From the NCBI GenBank assembly GCA_026315105.1, contig CM048750.1, positions 265,165,151 to 265,229,150 on the forward strand: a stretch of DNA of 64,000 bases, given 5' to 3'. The position numbers and the translations under genes were made by a program. Positions within the stretch are counted from its first letter, which is position 1; each line of letters starts with the position of its first letter. Shown here in pieces: positions 20,737 to 31,850 of this stretch. The stretch comes from Locusta migratoria. Taxonomy: Eukaryota > Arthropoda > Insecta > Orthoptera > Acrididae. The notes below the pieces were generated by a model, which saw only the letters and a program-made list of their open reading frames with translations, was not told where the DNA came from and searched no databases.

Positions 20737-21690
20737 ACATCTACATTGGGATACTCTGCAAATCACATTTAAGTGCCTGACAGAGGGTTCATCGAACCAC
20801 TTTTATACTATTTATCTCCCATTCCATTCTCGAATAGTGCGCGGGAAGATATAACACCTGAATCTCTCCGTTCGAGCTCTGATTTCTCGTATTTTATTGT
20901 GATGATCATTTCTACCTATGTAAGTGGGAGTAAACAATATATTTTCGCATTCGGAGGAGAATCTTGTCGATTGGACTTACGTAAATAGCCCACGCCGTAG
21001 CGATAAGCGCCGTTGTTGTAATGATTCCTATCTCAGATCCTGCATTATTTCCGTACGCTGTCTCCCCTTTACTGTGACAATACAAAACGAGCTGCCCTTC
21101 TTTTGACGCTTTCGATGTCTTCCGTCAAACCCACCTGATAAGGATGCCACACTAGGCAGCAGTACTCCAAAAAAGGACGGACAAGCGTAGTGTATGCAGT
21201 TACTTTAGTAGTTCTGTTACATCTTTTAAGGGTTCTACCAATGAAACGCAGTCTCTGGTTCGCCTTTCACACGACATTATATACGTGTTCTATCCAATTT
21301 AAGTCTGAAGTAATAGTAATTCCTAGGTATTTTGTGGAGTTTACGGCCTTCACTTTTGATTGATTTATCTTGTAAACGAAGTTTAACGAATTTCTTTTGG
21401 TACTCATGTGGACGACTTCACACTTCTCATTATTTAGAGTCAGTTGCCAATTTCTACACCATAGTGATATCTTATACAGATCACTCTGCAGTTGGTTTTG
21501 ATCCTCAGACGATTTTACTAGACGGTAAATGACGGCGTCATCTGCAAACAAACTAAGAGAGCTACTTAGATTTTCCCCTAAATCGTTAACGTAAATAAGG
21601 AACAGCAGAGGACCAATAACACTACCCTGTGGAACGCTCGATATCCCCTACCCAGTCGCAAATTTGGGGCGATATACCATAACAATAATT
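20737..21690 (-). pseudogene. LINE-A copy: RT palm to 3' end
   Basis: 3' end ACATCTACATT at 20737-20747. The minus-strand ORF at 21551-21267 reads FADDAVIYRLVKSSEDQNQL, with the catalytic F-A-D-D box intact, then MSTKRNSLNFVYKINQSKV and VNSTKYLGITITSDLNW. Upstream is the region around the LPQGSVIGPLL motif, with stops. The C-terminal RRAARFV region is present but frameshifted. Same family as 5562-6136 and 27050-28262. Confidence 0.85.
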
Positions 21691-21699
21691 ACGTTTTGA

Positions 21700-22560
21700 G
21701 TATGATCGTAGTGTTAAAGTCGGCGCAAGAAAGATGGGACACCATCATCGAGATAGCGATGAGGTGGTGATACTCCCGTATGATCATTTCAGGACTGCAC
21801 CGTCGATATGGGGAATCCTGTAAAGCATCAAATGTCCGATATCGCTACACTCAGAAAAAATCTTGCAAATACGGGATCAACGACGACTGAAGAGACTCTT
21901 TCAACGTGACATGCGTGTAATCATTCCGCAAATTGCTGCGAATTTCAGTAGGTGTCCATCAACAATTGTCAAAATGCGAATCATTCAACGAAGCATTTGT
22001 TATTTGGACTTCCGGAGCTGAAGACCCATTCGTGTACCCTTGCTGTCTGCAGCTGGATGCAGCGGCCGAGCGGTTTGCGGCGCGCCATTCACGGTCTGCA
22101 CGGCCGCTGCGGTCGTGGGTTCGAGTCCTCCCTCGGGTATGGGTGCTTGTTTTGTCCTTAGCGTAAGTTAGTTTAAGCTAGTCAAGTAATTAGTGTGTAA
22201 CTCTAGCGACTGATGACCACGAAGTTTGGTCGCATAAGACCTCACTCGCATTTGAACATTTTTTGCTGTCTGCATGAGTCAAAACTTTAGTCCCTGTCAG
22301 GGCCCATCAACACTGGACTGTTGACGACTGGAAAGATGATGCCTGGTCTGACGAGTGTCAATTATATCAAGCGGATGGACCTACAGGGGTCTGGGGACAG
22401 TCTCATGAATCCATAGACTCTGAATGTCAGCATGGAACTGTTCAAGCCGGTCGGGGCTCCGTAATGGTGTGTAGCGCCTGTAGTTGTAGGTATATGGGAC
22501 GCCTGACGCGTCTAAAGACGACTCCCGAGGAGACCACATGGTATCGAATTTTAGAGCTAT
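21700..22560 (+). pseudogene. Tc1-type transposase remnant, split by a SINE
   Basis: Plus strand. The N-terminal part shows TIVKMRIIQRSICYLDF-like sequence. After the SINE the frames give WKDDAWSDECQLYQADGPTG (D1 region, with the expected DES changed to DEC), VWGQSHESID, QHGTVQAGRGSVMVCSAC and YMGRLTRLKTT. The D2/E part is not found and no inverted repeats were located. Strongly decayed. Confidence 0.7.
22052..22262 (+). repeat. S-family SINE inside the Tc1 remnant, 12-bp target duplication
   Basis: Perfect flanks TTGCTGTCTGCA (22040-22051 and 22263-22274). The head has GCGGCCGAGCGGTTTGCGG. The tail hairpin has changed to GCGAC/GTCGC, a compensatory pair relative to GGGAC/GTCCC. Confidence 0.95.
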
Positions 22561-22634
22561 TTATATATTTATATTTACGGTACGTGAAGTAAACAAATTA
22601 AACAACAATCAGCCAAAGCCATTCGACACAACCC

Positions 22635-23370
22635 GTGGTTGCATGGGACGTTGCTCCAGTGTGTGGCAGGAGGCGCAAGACATTCCGGGGGACCGATCGT
22701 GAGGCCTCCCCGGTTCGTCTTGCGAACACGTTTGAGGCGCTGTCTGTTCAGGACAACGTTCCTGAGTCGGATGGTGTCTCTCATCCTGAGGCACCACCCA
22801 GCCTGCAAGATCCGGGCTTTCACAGAGGGCGGGTTTGCTTGTAGTTGGGAACTCCAACGTTAGGAGGATGATAGAGCCACTTAGAGAGATGACTGCCAAG
22901 GAGGGGAAGAAGGCCAACGTGCACTCCTTGTACATACCGGGTGGACTCACTCCAGATGTGGAACGAGTCCTTCCGGGCGCCATGAAGGGTCCGGGTGCAG
23001 CCAACTGCATGTGGTGGCTCACGTCGGTACCAATGATGTGTGTCGCTTCAGATCTGAAGAGATCCTCTCAGGTTTTGAGCGGCTATCTGAAGTGGTAAAG
23101 ACTGCCAGTCTTGCTTGCAAGATGAAAGCAGAGCTCACCATCTGTAGCATAGTTGACAGGACCGACTGTGGACCTCTGGTACAGGGCCGAGTGGAGGGTC
23201 TGAATCAGAGGCTCAGACGGTTCTGCGGCCGTGTAGGCTGCAGATTCCTTGACTTGCGCCATCGGGTGGTGGGTTTTCGGGTTCCGCTGAATAGGTCAGG
23301 AGTCCACTATGCACAGGAAGCGGCTACACGAATAGCGGGGGCTGTGTGGCGTGGACTAGGCGGTTTTTAG
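22635..23370 (+). pseudogene. CR1-type LINE ORF1 with SGNH/GDSL esterase-like domain
   Basis: Three overlapping frames form one protein. 22635-22844 gives VRLANTFEALSVQDNVPES, 22835-23000 gives LLVVGNSNVRRMIEPLREMT, and 23011-23370 gives VAHVGTNDVCRFRSEEILSG to RSGVHYAQEAATRIAGAVW. GNSN is at the place of the nucleophile block (normally GDSN), GTND is the oxyanion block and GVHY the terminal His block, all as in SGNH esterases. CR1-like retrotransposons carry such an esterase in ORF1, where it is thought to help lipid or membrane interaction. Two frameshifts, and a D-to-N change next to the nucleophile. A host esterase is possible but less likely, because a LINE C-terminus follows on the opposite strand. 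Confidence 0.7.
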
Positions 23371-23429
23371 GATAGAGGGCTTCGGGGACAAATAAAATGG
23401 GCAATCTCAAAGGGTGCAGGTGGATCACA

Positions 23430-23740
23430 GAAGAAAGGTAGATCTGGAAACTATCGGTATAACAGTTGTAAATAAGTAATATATTGGCTCACAATGCATG
23501 ACAGGTATCCTACAGAACTCTGACAGAAGCCCGTATCGCGATTCAGAACGCCTCTCTTGCAGCGTCTGCCACTCTGTGACGCGTTGGCGCTTACAAAATG
23601 AGTCTGTGATGAAGCGCGCTGCCCTCCGTTCGGTGTCTTCTATGAACACTATCTGGTACACTGATGAGCCAAACTGAAACGTTGGTCGCACGAGAGTTTT
23701 TAAGATACTTCCTTTCCTGACGGACTACACTTCTTGAGGA
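23430..23740 (-). pseudogene. LINE RT C-terminal fragment
   Basis: Minus-strand frame contains EDTERRAARFITDSFCKRQ and VTEWQTLQERRSESRYGLL, the typical tail of Jockey/CR1-type ORF2 (normally VQRRAARFI...). It meets the plus-strand ORF1 remnant almost directly, so this junction is a rearrangement or independent insertion. Confidence 0.75.
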
Positions 23741-23781
23741 TTGAATGTAAACGAAGGCTTTCGCGGCCGTTGTCATTGTTG

Positions 23782-23914
23782 ATAAAACTCTTTTGGGTAT
23801 TGGACCGCATCGTCAATATATCAAATATTTCACCGACGTTTCGGCCACTATTGCAAGTGGCCATCTTCGGGGTTTGATATATTGACGATGCGGTCCAATA
23901 CACAGAAGAGTTTT
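23782..23914. repeat. Inverted repeat, 42-bp arms, PLE-type motif in the loop
   Basis: Left arm 23782-23823, right arm 23873-23914. Both contain GACGATGCGGTCCAATA or its complement, with two mismatches. On the minus strand the spacer reads GAAGATGGCCACTTGCAATA then GTGGCCGAAACGTCGG, a stem-loop followed by GCCGAAAC. Confidence 0.75.
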
Positions 23915-24007
23915 GATTCATGGGGATTATTCCAATGAATCTGTCTGTCATCGCCCTTAACCAAGATTAATTTTACATGATTAATAATGGAAATTCTCCA
24001 CAGAGAT

Positions 24008-24421
24008 ATTATTTTTCAAAAAAGATAGATTGACTGGGCAGTACCTTTTTGCTGTACGCCGATAGTTACACACAGAAAAAAGGAGGAAAATAACAAGCTT
24101 TCGGAACTGAGTCCCTTCTTCAGGTGGACAGAAGGGAGAGAAAGAAGAAAAAGGAATGGGAAAGGAAGGGAAAGGTAATTCACAACCTAGGTCATGAGGA
24201 TGGTGTTAAAGGATTGTGGAAGTCAGAGATACTGTGTAGTACTCACTGTACAGTATCTCTGAGTTCCACAATCCTGTAACATCATCCTCATGACCTCCAC
24301 CTGAAGAAGGAACTCAGTTCCGAAAGCTTTTTATGTTCCTTCTCTTTTTTGTATGTAACTATCGGCAGTACAGCAAAAAGGTAAGTACTGGCTAGCCTAT
24401 CTATCTCTTTGGAAAAATAAT
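24008..24421. mobile_element. Foldback element of about 414 bp
   Basis: The two halves are inverted: left TTCAAAAAAGATAGATTGAC, then CTTTTTGCTGTACGCCGATA and AAGCTTTCGGAACTGAGTCC; the right half is the complement. The centre is at about 24245, around TGTGTAGTACTCACTGTACA. Arms differ by small indels. No coding capacity. It could fold into a hairpin of about 200 bp. Confidence 0.75.
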
Positions 24422-24429
24422 TAATTTTA

Positions 24430-24683
24430 CCGACCGAGATGGCGCAGTGGTAACACATTGGACTCGTATTCGGGAGGATGGTGGTTCAAATCCACCTCCG
24501 GCCATTCTGATTTAGGTTTTTTCGTGATTTCCCTAAATCACTCCAGGCAAATGCCAGGATGGTTCCTTTCTAAGGGCACGGACGATTTCCTTCCCCATCC
24601 CTACCCAAACAACCCGAGCGTAAACTCCGCCTCTAACGACCACGCTGTTGACGGGGTATTAAACACTAATCTTCCTTCCTCCT
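24430..24683 (+). repeat. tRNA-derived SINE (type T2, CGT anticodon loop), 11-bp target duplication
   Basis: Head CCGAGATGGCGCAGTGG, loop CTCGTAT, B box GGTTCAAATCC. The body has GATTTCCCTAAATCACTCC and GACGATTTCCTTCCCCATCC, and a pyrimidine tail CTTCCTTCCTCCT. Flanked by AATTAATTTTA at 24419-24429 and 24684-24694. A family distinct from S and T1. Confidence 0.9.
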
Positions 24684-24699
24684 AATTAATTTTATATGG

Positions 24700-24975
24700 T
24701 CATTCTATTTCAAATTGCTCCTTTTGTCCGCTCCCGGAAATTTTATGGAAGTAACTGCTTCCAGTATTTGTCCTGTTATTGCGTAAATATATAAAACAGA
24801 ATCTTCCATTGGGTGTAAGCGCAGAACTTTACACTTGTTTATATTGAGGCTCAATTGCCATTCCCTGCACCATGCATCAATACGCTGCAGATACTCCTGC
24901 ATTTCGCCAACCTTTTCCAGTGCTGCGAGTTCTTGATATACTTCAGCGTCACCCGGGAAAAGCCTCATTAAAAAT
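24700..24975 (-). pseudogene. LINE RT palm fragment
   Basis: Minus-strand ORF with MRLFPGDAEVYQELAALEKV, a decayed LFADDAVVY box (A to P and D to G), then LQRIDAWCREWQLSLNINKC. Closely related to the LINE at 63.0-64.0 kb. It ends abruptly at the next LINE-A 3' end. Confidence 0.8.
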
Positions 24976-24977
24976 TT

Positions 24978-25672
24978 CCATCTACATTAATGCAATTCTC
25001 AGTGAAGTGCATGGTAGACGGTTCATCGAACAGCTTTTGTGATAAGTCTACAGTTCCATTCTCTAATAACTCGCGAGAAAAAGGAACACCTAAATCTTTC
25101 CGTTTCCGATCTGATTTCTCTTGCTTTATTTTCATGATCAAGTCTTCCTATGTAGCTGGGTGGTAACAAAATATGTTCACCTTCGGAAGAGAAAGTTGGT
25201 GAAAGAAATTTCGCAAATAGATCTCATCGCGACAAATAACGCTTTCCTTTTAATGATTTCCACCCCAACTCGTGCATAAATTCCGTGACACTCTGCCTCC
25301 TATATCGCGTTAGTACAAAACGAGCTGCCCTTCTCTGAACTTTCTCTAAATCGTCTGTCAGTCCCACTTGGTGGGGATCCCACAATGCGCAGCAAGACTC
25401 CAGAATAGGACGCATAAGTGTCCTGTATGCAGTTTCTTTAGTGGAATTGTTGCATCTTCTAAGTGTTCTGCCAACGAAACTTAGCCTTTGGTTCGCTTTC
25501 CCTACAACATTTTCTATGTATTCTTTCCAATTTAAGTTTTTTGTAATTTTTACTCCTAGGTATTTAGTTGAATTTACGGCTTGTAGTTTTAACTGATTTA
25601 TCGTATAAATGAAGTTTAACAGGCTTATTTTAGTGGTCATTTGGATGACTTTACACTTTATTTGTTGTGCCA
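24978..25672 (-). pseudogene. LINE-A-related copy, subfamily variant
   Basis: The ORF at 25673-25224 reads KVIQMTTKISLLNFIYTINQ, VGKANQRLSFVGRTLRRCNN and LEKVQRRAARFVLTRY. The 3' UTR is diverged and the hairpin pairs are mostly lost. The tail TCTACATTAATG is at 24981. Confidence 0.8.
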
Positions 25673-25767
25673 TTGCCTTAACACAACTAGATTTAATCCA
25701 AACTTAACAAGGGAAGTAGTTGTTGAAGAAATAAAACTGATAATCAAGGAGAACAAAAGCTCCATAA

Positions 25768-25824
<57 letters not shown>

Positions 25825-26960
25825 AAAGACAAATGAAGATAAAACCTGCAGAAAACTACAACAAAAATTAATACAAGAAAATGTCATCATCACAAAGCCT
25901 GACAAGGAAAATTAAAATGTTCTCATGAAACAAAAGGAATACATTGACAAAATATTGCAATTCATACAAAACAACAACACAACAGAACTAACGAGTGATC
26001 CAACAACCCGGTATCAAAGAAACGTACAGAAAACACTGAAAAGCATAGAAACAATTTTCACACAGATGAAAAGAATGATACAGAAAAATCCAAAGGCTCC
26101 TATTCTGAAAAAATTACCCAAACTTCACAAGCCCAATATCCCTGTACGCCCTTTGATTAGCTTCATCAATGCATAAACCTAGTACATAGCGAAACTCACA
26201 CACACGCACATTATTACAAACAATATACAAATACATAAAAAAAAACCTAAAGAACTCAAGTGACCTAACAGAAAAAATAAGACATGGAAACACACCAAAT
26301 ACAGCAACATTAATATCATTTGACAATTTACATGTACACAAACATCCCAACAGCAGAAACCATCACTATAATAGAAGCACACCTGCAATTAAAACGAAAC
26401 ATACTCGCAACAAACATATAGGAAATAACAACTATACTGAATCTCATCACTGAACCAAATTAGTTCACTTTCAACAAAAAATTTTAGTCCCAACAGGATT
26501 ACACACAGAGTGGGCAACATACTTAAGAAACAAGGGCTAAACATAGAATTCAGAACCAACAACACAATACAGAATAGACTAGGGAAACATTTCACCAACA
26601 GTGGCAAGTACCATCAGGAATATATAAGCCTACTTGCAACTACTACCAATCTGTGCACGTGGGTCAGAAATGCAGAAATTCCGAAACAAGAAACATTGAA
26701 CTCCTCAGAGCACTAAAAAGTAGCAGCTGTCACTCATCATTTGATGAACATTTAATAAAACAGAATCATACCCCAACAAACATAGAAACTGACTTACAAA
26801 TTCTCTAAACCAGCAACAGTTTATTCCAAAAACTAACAATAGAGGAAAACTATCACATCCATAACCCAATAGCCCAAGTAAGAAAGTGCTTAACGAATAT
26901 ACATCACTTGGACACAAAACTCTCTTTGAAACCACAAACTAAGTATACAAATAAACCCCA
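25673..26960 (+). pseudogene. Penelope-like reverse transcriptase, decayed
   Basis: The frame at 25925-26176 reads KQKEYIDKILQFIQNNNTTE, then SDPTTRYQRNVQKTL and KNPKAPILKKLPKLHKPNIP with VRPLIS. This is the Penelope RT fingers, usually P-R-x-P-x-IYGLPKIHK. A later frame gives KIRHGNTPNTATLISFDNLH, near the first catalytic motif. The frame at 26510-26716 gives WATYLRNKGLNIEFRTNNTI. The many stops and a 52-base poly-A show a dead copy. It is distinct in position from the GIY-YIG piece at 9651. Confidence 0.75.
25771..25822. repeat. Poly-A tract, 52 bp
   Basis: Uninterrupted A run inside the Penelope-like coding remnant. It is not at the end of a LINE, so it is either local expansion or the scar of another insertion. 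Confidence 0.95.
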
Positions 26961-27006
26961 CCACAACATTACACCTGGCAGCCCCCCCTTCCAATCCCCC
27001 CCCCCA

Positions 27007-27007
<1 letters not shown>

Positions 27008-27049
<42 letters not shown>
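27008..27049. repeat. (CA)n microsatellite
   Basis: About 42 bp of CA preceded by a C-rich tract. It forms the border between Penelope sequence and LINE-A. Confidence 0.95.
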
Positions 27050-27051
<2 letters not shown>

Positions 27052-28262
27052 TGCGTCGTTATGGAATATCGCCCCAGATTTGTGACTGGATAGGGGATTT
27101 CCTGTCAGGACACAGTTTGTAGTAATCGATAGTAAAGCATCGACTAAAATAGACGTAATATCTGGCCTTCCACAGGATAGTGTTATTGGTCCTCTGCTGT
27201 TCCTTATCTATATAAACGATTTGGGAGAAAATATGAGGCGCTCTCTTAGGTTGTTTCCAGATGACGCCGTCATTTATCGTGTATTAAAGTCATCTGAAGA
27301 TTAAACCAACTGCAGAACGATCTGAATAAGATATCGGTATGGTGTCAAAATTGACAATTGATTCTAAATAATGTTCAAAATGATCAAATGTTTGTAATTC
27401 TTATGGGACCAAACTACGTTGGTCATCAGTCCCTAGACTTACAAACTGCTTAAACTAACCTAAAGACAACACACACATCCAAGCCCGAGGGAGGATTCGA
27501 ACCTCCGACTCGGGAGATCCGTAACGTGGCGTTCAAGACTGCTCGGCTACTCCCGCGCCGCCTAAATAAAGAGAAGTGTGAAGTCGTCCAAATGAGAACG
27601 AAAAGAAATCTCTTAATCTTCGTTTACAAGATAAATCAATGAAATGTGAAGGCCGTAAACTCCATGAAATACCTAGGAATTACTATTACATGAGACTGAA
27701 TTTGGAAAGAACGCGTAGATAATGTCGTAGGAAAGGCGAACCATAGATAGGGTTTTATTGGCAGAACCCTTAAAAGATACTACAGAACTCCTGAAGAGAC
27801 TGCATACACTACGCTTGTCCGTCCTTTTTCGAAATATTGCTGCCCAGTGTGGGAGCCTTATCAGGTGGGTTTGACGAGAGGACATCGAAAGAGTCCAAAG
27901 AAGAGCAGCTCGTTTTGTTTTGTCACAATACAGGGAGACAGCTTTACGGAAATGATACAGGATTTGGGATGGGATTCATTACAACAACGGTGTTTATCGA
28001 TGGGGTGTGGTCTACTTACGAAACTCCAATCGCCAACATTCTCCTCCGAATGCGAGATCGAACTGACTGCCACCTACATAGGTAGATGATCACCAGTAAA
28101 AAATACGAGAAATCAGAGCTCGAACGCAGAGATTCAGATGTCTTTTCTTCCCGCGCGCTATTCGAGAATGGTATGGGAGATAAATAGTATGAAGGTGGTT
28201 CGATGAACCCTCTGCCAGGCACTTAAATGTGATCTGCAGAGTATCCCAAGTATATGTAGACT
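27050..28262 (+). pseudogene. LINE-A copy: RT palm to 3' end, split by a SINE
   Basis: Plus strand. The frames read VIGPLLFLIYINDLGENMRR and LRLFPDDAVIYRVLKSSED (second box A to P). After the SINE come VQMRTKRNLLIFVYKINQ, MKYLGITIT, FIGRTLKRYYRTPEETAYTT and PVWEPYQVGLT. The 3' UTR hairpins are intact in this copy (28197-28245). It ends near 28262 at ATGTAGAC, directly before pyrimidine and CA microsatellites. Confidence 0.85.
27372..27561 (-). repeat. S-family SINE in LINE-A, 8-bp target duplication
   Basis: CTAAATAA at 27364-27371 and 27562-27569. The LINE frame resumes after it. Confidence 0.9.
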
Positions 28263-28317
28263 ACACACAATATTTTCTCTCTCACACGATATCTCTCGCT
28301 CTCTCTCTCCCAGCCCC

Positions 28318-28364
<47 letters not shown>

Positions 28365-28381
28365 ACGCATGCGCACGCACG

Positions 28382-28443
<62 letters not shown>
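28263..28443. repeat. Compound (CT)n and (CA)n microsatellites
   Basis: CT repeats about 28286-28365, including a pure stretch from 28318, then (CA)n about 28375-28443. The long ORFs here are translated repeats. Confidence 0.95.
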
Positions 28444-28444
<1 letters not shown>

Positions 28445-28599
28445 GCGTGCGAAATAAATATCTCTCCACACTCACATAACAAGAACGCAAAAACCCACGG
28501 AACTTGGCACAATAAGCACCGAAACATGTTTGAACAAAACAAGGTCTTATGCATAAGGCGGATTTAACCACAAATCTAATAGAGCAACCACAGAAGACA

Positions 28600-29640
28600 A
28601 AAGAGCTGCACCATCAGAAGATGATCATCTCTTCGAGGTAGTTCATAATATTTGAGGAAAGTATAGGTTCTAAAATCCTGCTGCAAACCGATGCCAATAA
28701 TATAGGCTTGTAATTCTGCGGGTCCCTGAGTGAGCGTGTATATATGATAGCTAGGTATGGAGTTTATGAAAGGAATCTAATTGCTATACAATCGGGACCG
28801 TAAGACTTACTTTTGTTAAGTGATTTCAGTTGTTTTGTTACGGCCTATATTACACATGCTGGCTGTTGTCGTTGCTTCGAATTTTGTAGTATATGCTTCG
28901 TCTTCTCTAAAGAAGGAATTTCGGAAGTCTGTGTTACGCAATTCTGCTCGAGCAGAACTGTCATCAGTAGCATCACCATTGCTATCGTCTATTGAAGGTA
29001 TCGATTGTGTTTTACCGCTAGTATCCTGTATATATGATCAGAATTTCTTAGGATTCTCTATCAAATTACGTATGAAGATGAAAGAAACCTAAATGGTATA
29101 CAAACTGAAATGAAAAACTTCCCTTTCCTTTAATATGAGTTACTTCGTAACGCGTAGGATATCTGCCTTTATGTTAATCATGCTAACAGATGTTCTTGTT
29201 CGGAATTCTGGAATAATTTCTTTGGCTTTATTTGTGACGGAATTTATAGCAAACATGGAGTAACTCCGATTTAATGGAACTCTTGTCAGTAACATTTATT
29301 CACTATCCTGCAGTACAGGAATTGAAGATGCCTTGCCGCTAGAGATTTAAAGTACGTTCAGATTTTTTGTTTTTTTTTTAATTTTCCTCTATATTTTGAG
29401 ACGTTGTTTCGTTGCTTTTACTACAAACATCATATCACATTGAAGTACGCACCAGTTTCCAATCTTCTGTAAGGCTTAGAGAGTCTAGAAAAAATTTCCG
29501 TTCTACAAAATTGGGAATGTTTTTCGCTACTTCTGTAATAACGTTCTGACCTGTTTCGAGTACCATGGGAGATACGTTCCGTCTCCCTTTAATTTATTTA
29601 CTATGATTTTTTATTTTTTATTTTATTTTAGTCAATCAAT
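28600..29640 (-). pseudogene. LINE ORF2 remnant, linker and RT fingers
   Basis: The minus strand near 28600-28780 reads DPQNYKPILLASVCSRILEP and NIMNYLEE, matching the NYRPISLTSVCCRILE fingers motif of the LINE at 63 kb. The sequence further to 29640 has the length and low-level wording of the region upstream of the RT in such elements, but no clean frame survives. Confidence 0.6.
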
Positions 29641-31615
29641 ACACATAGTTAATTTGGAATGAATGCAGAATTCTCTCACGAAGGCGGTAAGCGAACTTTC
29701 GTCAGATTTTTTGGGCCACTTTAGGTTAGTAACACTAAAATTGGGCCGTTTCTGACGGCATTTTGACAGCTCGAAACGAGGAGTGTCCTCTTTAAAAATA
29801 AATATGAAAATAATATTAAACGTTTCGCATAATAGACTCAGTAAACTGAATACAATTAAAACTTTTGCGAAAGGTCAAAGAAGATTTTGATTGACGGAAT
29901 TATAAAAATAAAAATCGTACTGACCTGTTTTACGGCCCACTTTTATAAATATTTCAACAACAAAATAATAATATAAACAATATATCGTATAAAATAAAAT
30001 ACTATGTATTATAGTATTATTTTTATATATTTTATTTTGTATAAATTTATTAAATATACTATTATTTTTATATATTTAATTTTATATTATATTTACTTTT
30101 TTTGCCTGAGATATTTGCAATAATCGTAAAACTACAGGAAAAACTGAAGCGGGTCGTGTAAATATATTTTTGGTGAGTTTGGCTGATAAGGTAATGAGCT
30201 TAGTTGAAATGACGTTTTTCTTCGCTAACCTCTCTATCCACCATAATGCTATTTGTTCAGTATTTTCTGGCAACAATGTTTTCCCTACAACTTAACGATT
30301 CGCGTGGTTTCATGAACACACTGTTTAAAATAATTTTCGTAGAAAACATTTATCACAATTTCGGAAGATGTTTTCTGCATACCATCTACATTTAACATGA
30401 ATTTTTGCGTACATAGTTAGCGTAGATTAAGGCCGGAGTCGTGATATAATGTTTGCTAATAAAAATAACTTCGCAAAGAATTACATGAAAAGGAAAGAAA
30501 TAAATGTAGGCACATTTGAACACGTGTACGAATTTGTCCCCGTAATCAGAAACAAAAATCAGACGGCCGTCCAGATTTGCGGCGTCAGAACAAGCTCGCA
30601 AACTGTTTTATTTGAGAATGGCTCGTGATGATCCCGGGATTTAAAAAAAAAACTGATGATCATAGTTAGTTGTACTCGTTTTTTAAATATGTCAATTGTC
30701 TCTGGCGGGGGGTGGGGGCGATTCTGTACGGAGTAGCCTAGTTTGGTCGGTTAATATGAATTGATACTCCAAGCTTTCAACTCACAATTCATTCACTGTT
30801 TAAAGAAAAAGTTCTATTAACATTCCGAATTTTTTAAACATAATTTGTCTACAGAAAAGATAAAAATCAGTAATTTAGAATGATTTATTTGAACACGCAA
30901 AACAAGCAAAAGAATGCTGCTTACCCTCACCAGCCCTTTTTCCCCCAATCGTAACAGACATTAAAATAATTCTTACACAGAGTTTTTGATAGGTAATGAA
31001 ACAAGAAAATTTATACATTTATTCCTTAAGTAAACAGGAAAAAATAATACACTCCTTACGGTAACCGTAACGAGGAAAAAAAAATTATGGCTATTACGGA
31101 GATTTATCGAGACTCACCCTTCCCACGAACCACACAAACCAGGCGCAAAAGATACCGTAGATAGAATAGCCTAACGCCACACTCATAAGGTCGCTTGCAA
31201 ATTACAGATGTATATGCAAACAGTGACAAAAGTGAAGTTCATCTTGCATCAGTTACTTAAGCTACCACACCACGTGTTTCAGAAGACAAACTGTTTTCCC
31301 TCGCGAGGTGGCGTAAGGGGAATCAAGTAATTCCATAAATAGATTATGATAATTGCTTATTTAGTCGTCCTCCCACTACTGAATATATGACTAGCCTTCT
31401 AAAACGTGTAGTTGGGCGAATAAATTAATTTAAATGGGCAGAGAAGTAACATTTATAAAATTACACCTACTCTGAGGTTATTAAGCCAAGATCGCAAATA
31501 TAATTTTATTTATTTCTCATCATCTTCAGAAGATTGCTTGGCTTTGCAACATATGCACTGCAAGAATTATACATTTGTGGTTACGATCTCTAACGTATTT
31601 TTGTATATAAATGAA
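29641..31615. other. AT-rich sequence without recognised genes
   Basis: Very AT-rich. Two near-identical 55-bp units (ATTATTTTTATATATTTTAT type) lie at about 30010-30100. A short direct repeat with CAAGATCGC and TCATCATCTTCAG occurs at 31490-31545, and again in the arm of the next feature. Confidence 0.5.
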
Positions 31616-31850
31616 ATAATATAAAGCACACTTACTTCAGCCAAGATCGCTAGTTTATTATATTTATTGGTTTCTTACCGATTTCAATGAGGTATGTCAT
31701 CATCTTCAGATAAAGTTACAATGATCTCCCACTTTCATTGCAAAAAGCAAAAAGTTACAAAGATTGTTAAAATCTATAAAGTCCTTTTTTTGTACACAAA
31801 TAAGATAAAAGTTAAATAAAGGTAAAGCAGTCCACAATCCGAAGATTGGT

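Noticed and set aside
22835..23370. Host SGNH esterase gene
   Set aside because: Two frameshifts, no signal peptide, and the block wording fits CR1-type LINE ORF1; LINE debris lies next to it.
25641..25871. ORF with a poly-lysine stretch
   Set aside because: Translation of the 52-base A run.
28158..28571. Long ORFs rich in CVCV, REREREK or HTHTHT
   Set aside because: Translations of (CA)n and (CT)n microsatellites on both strands.
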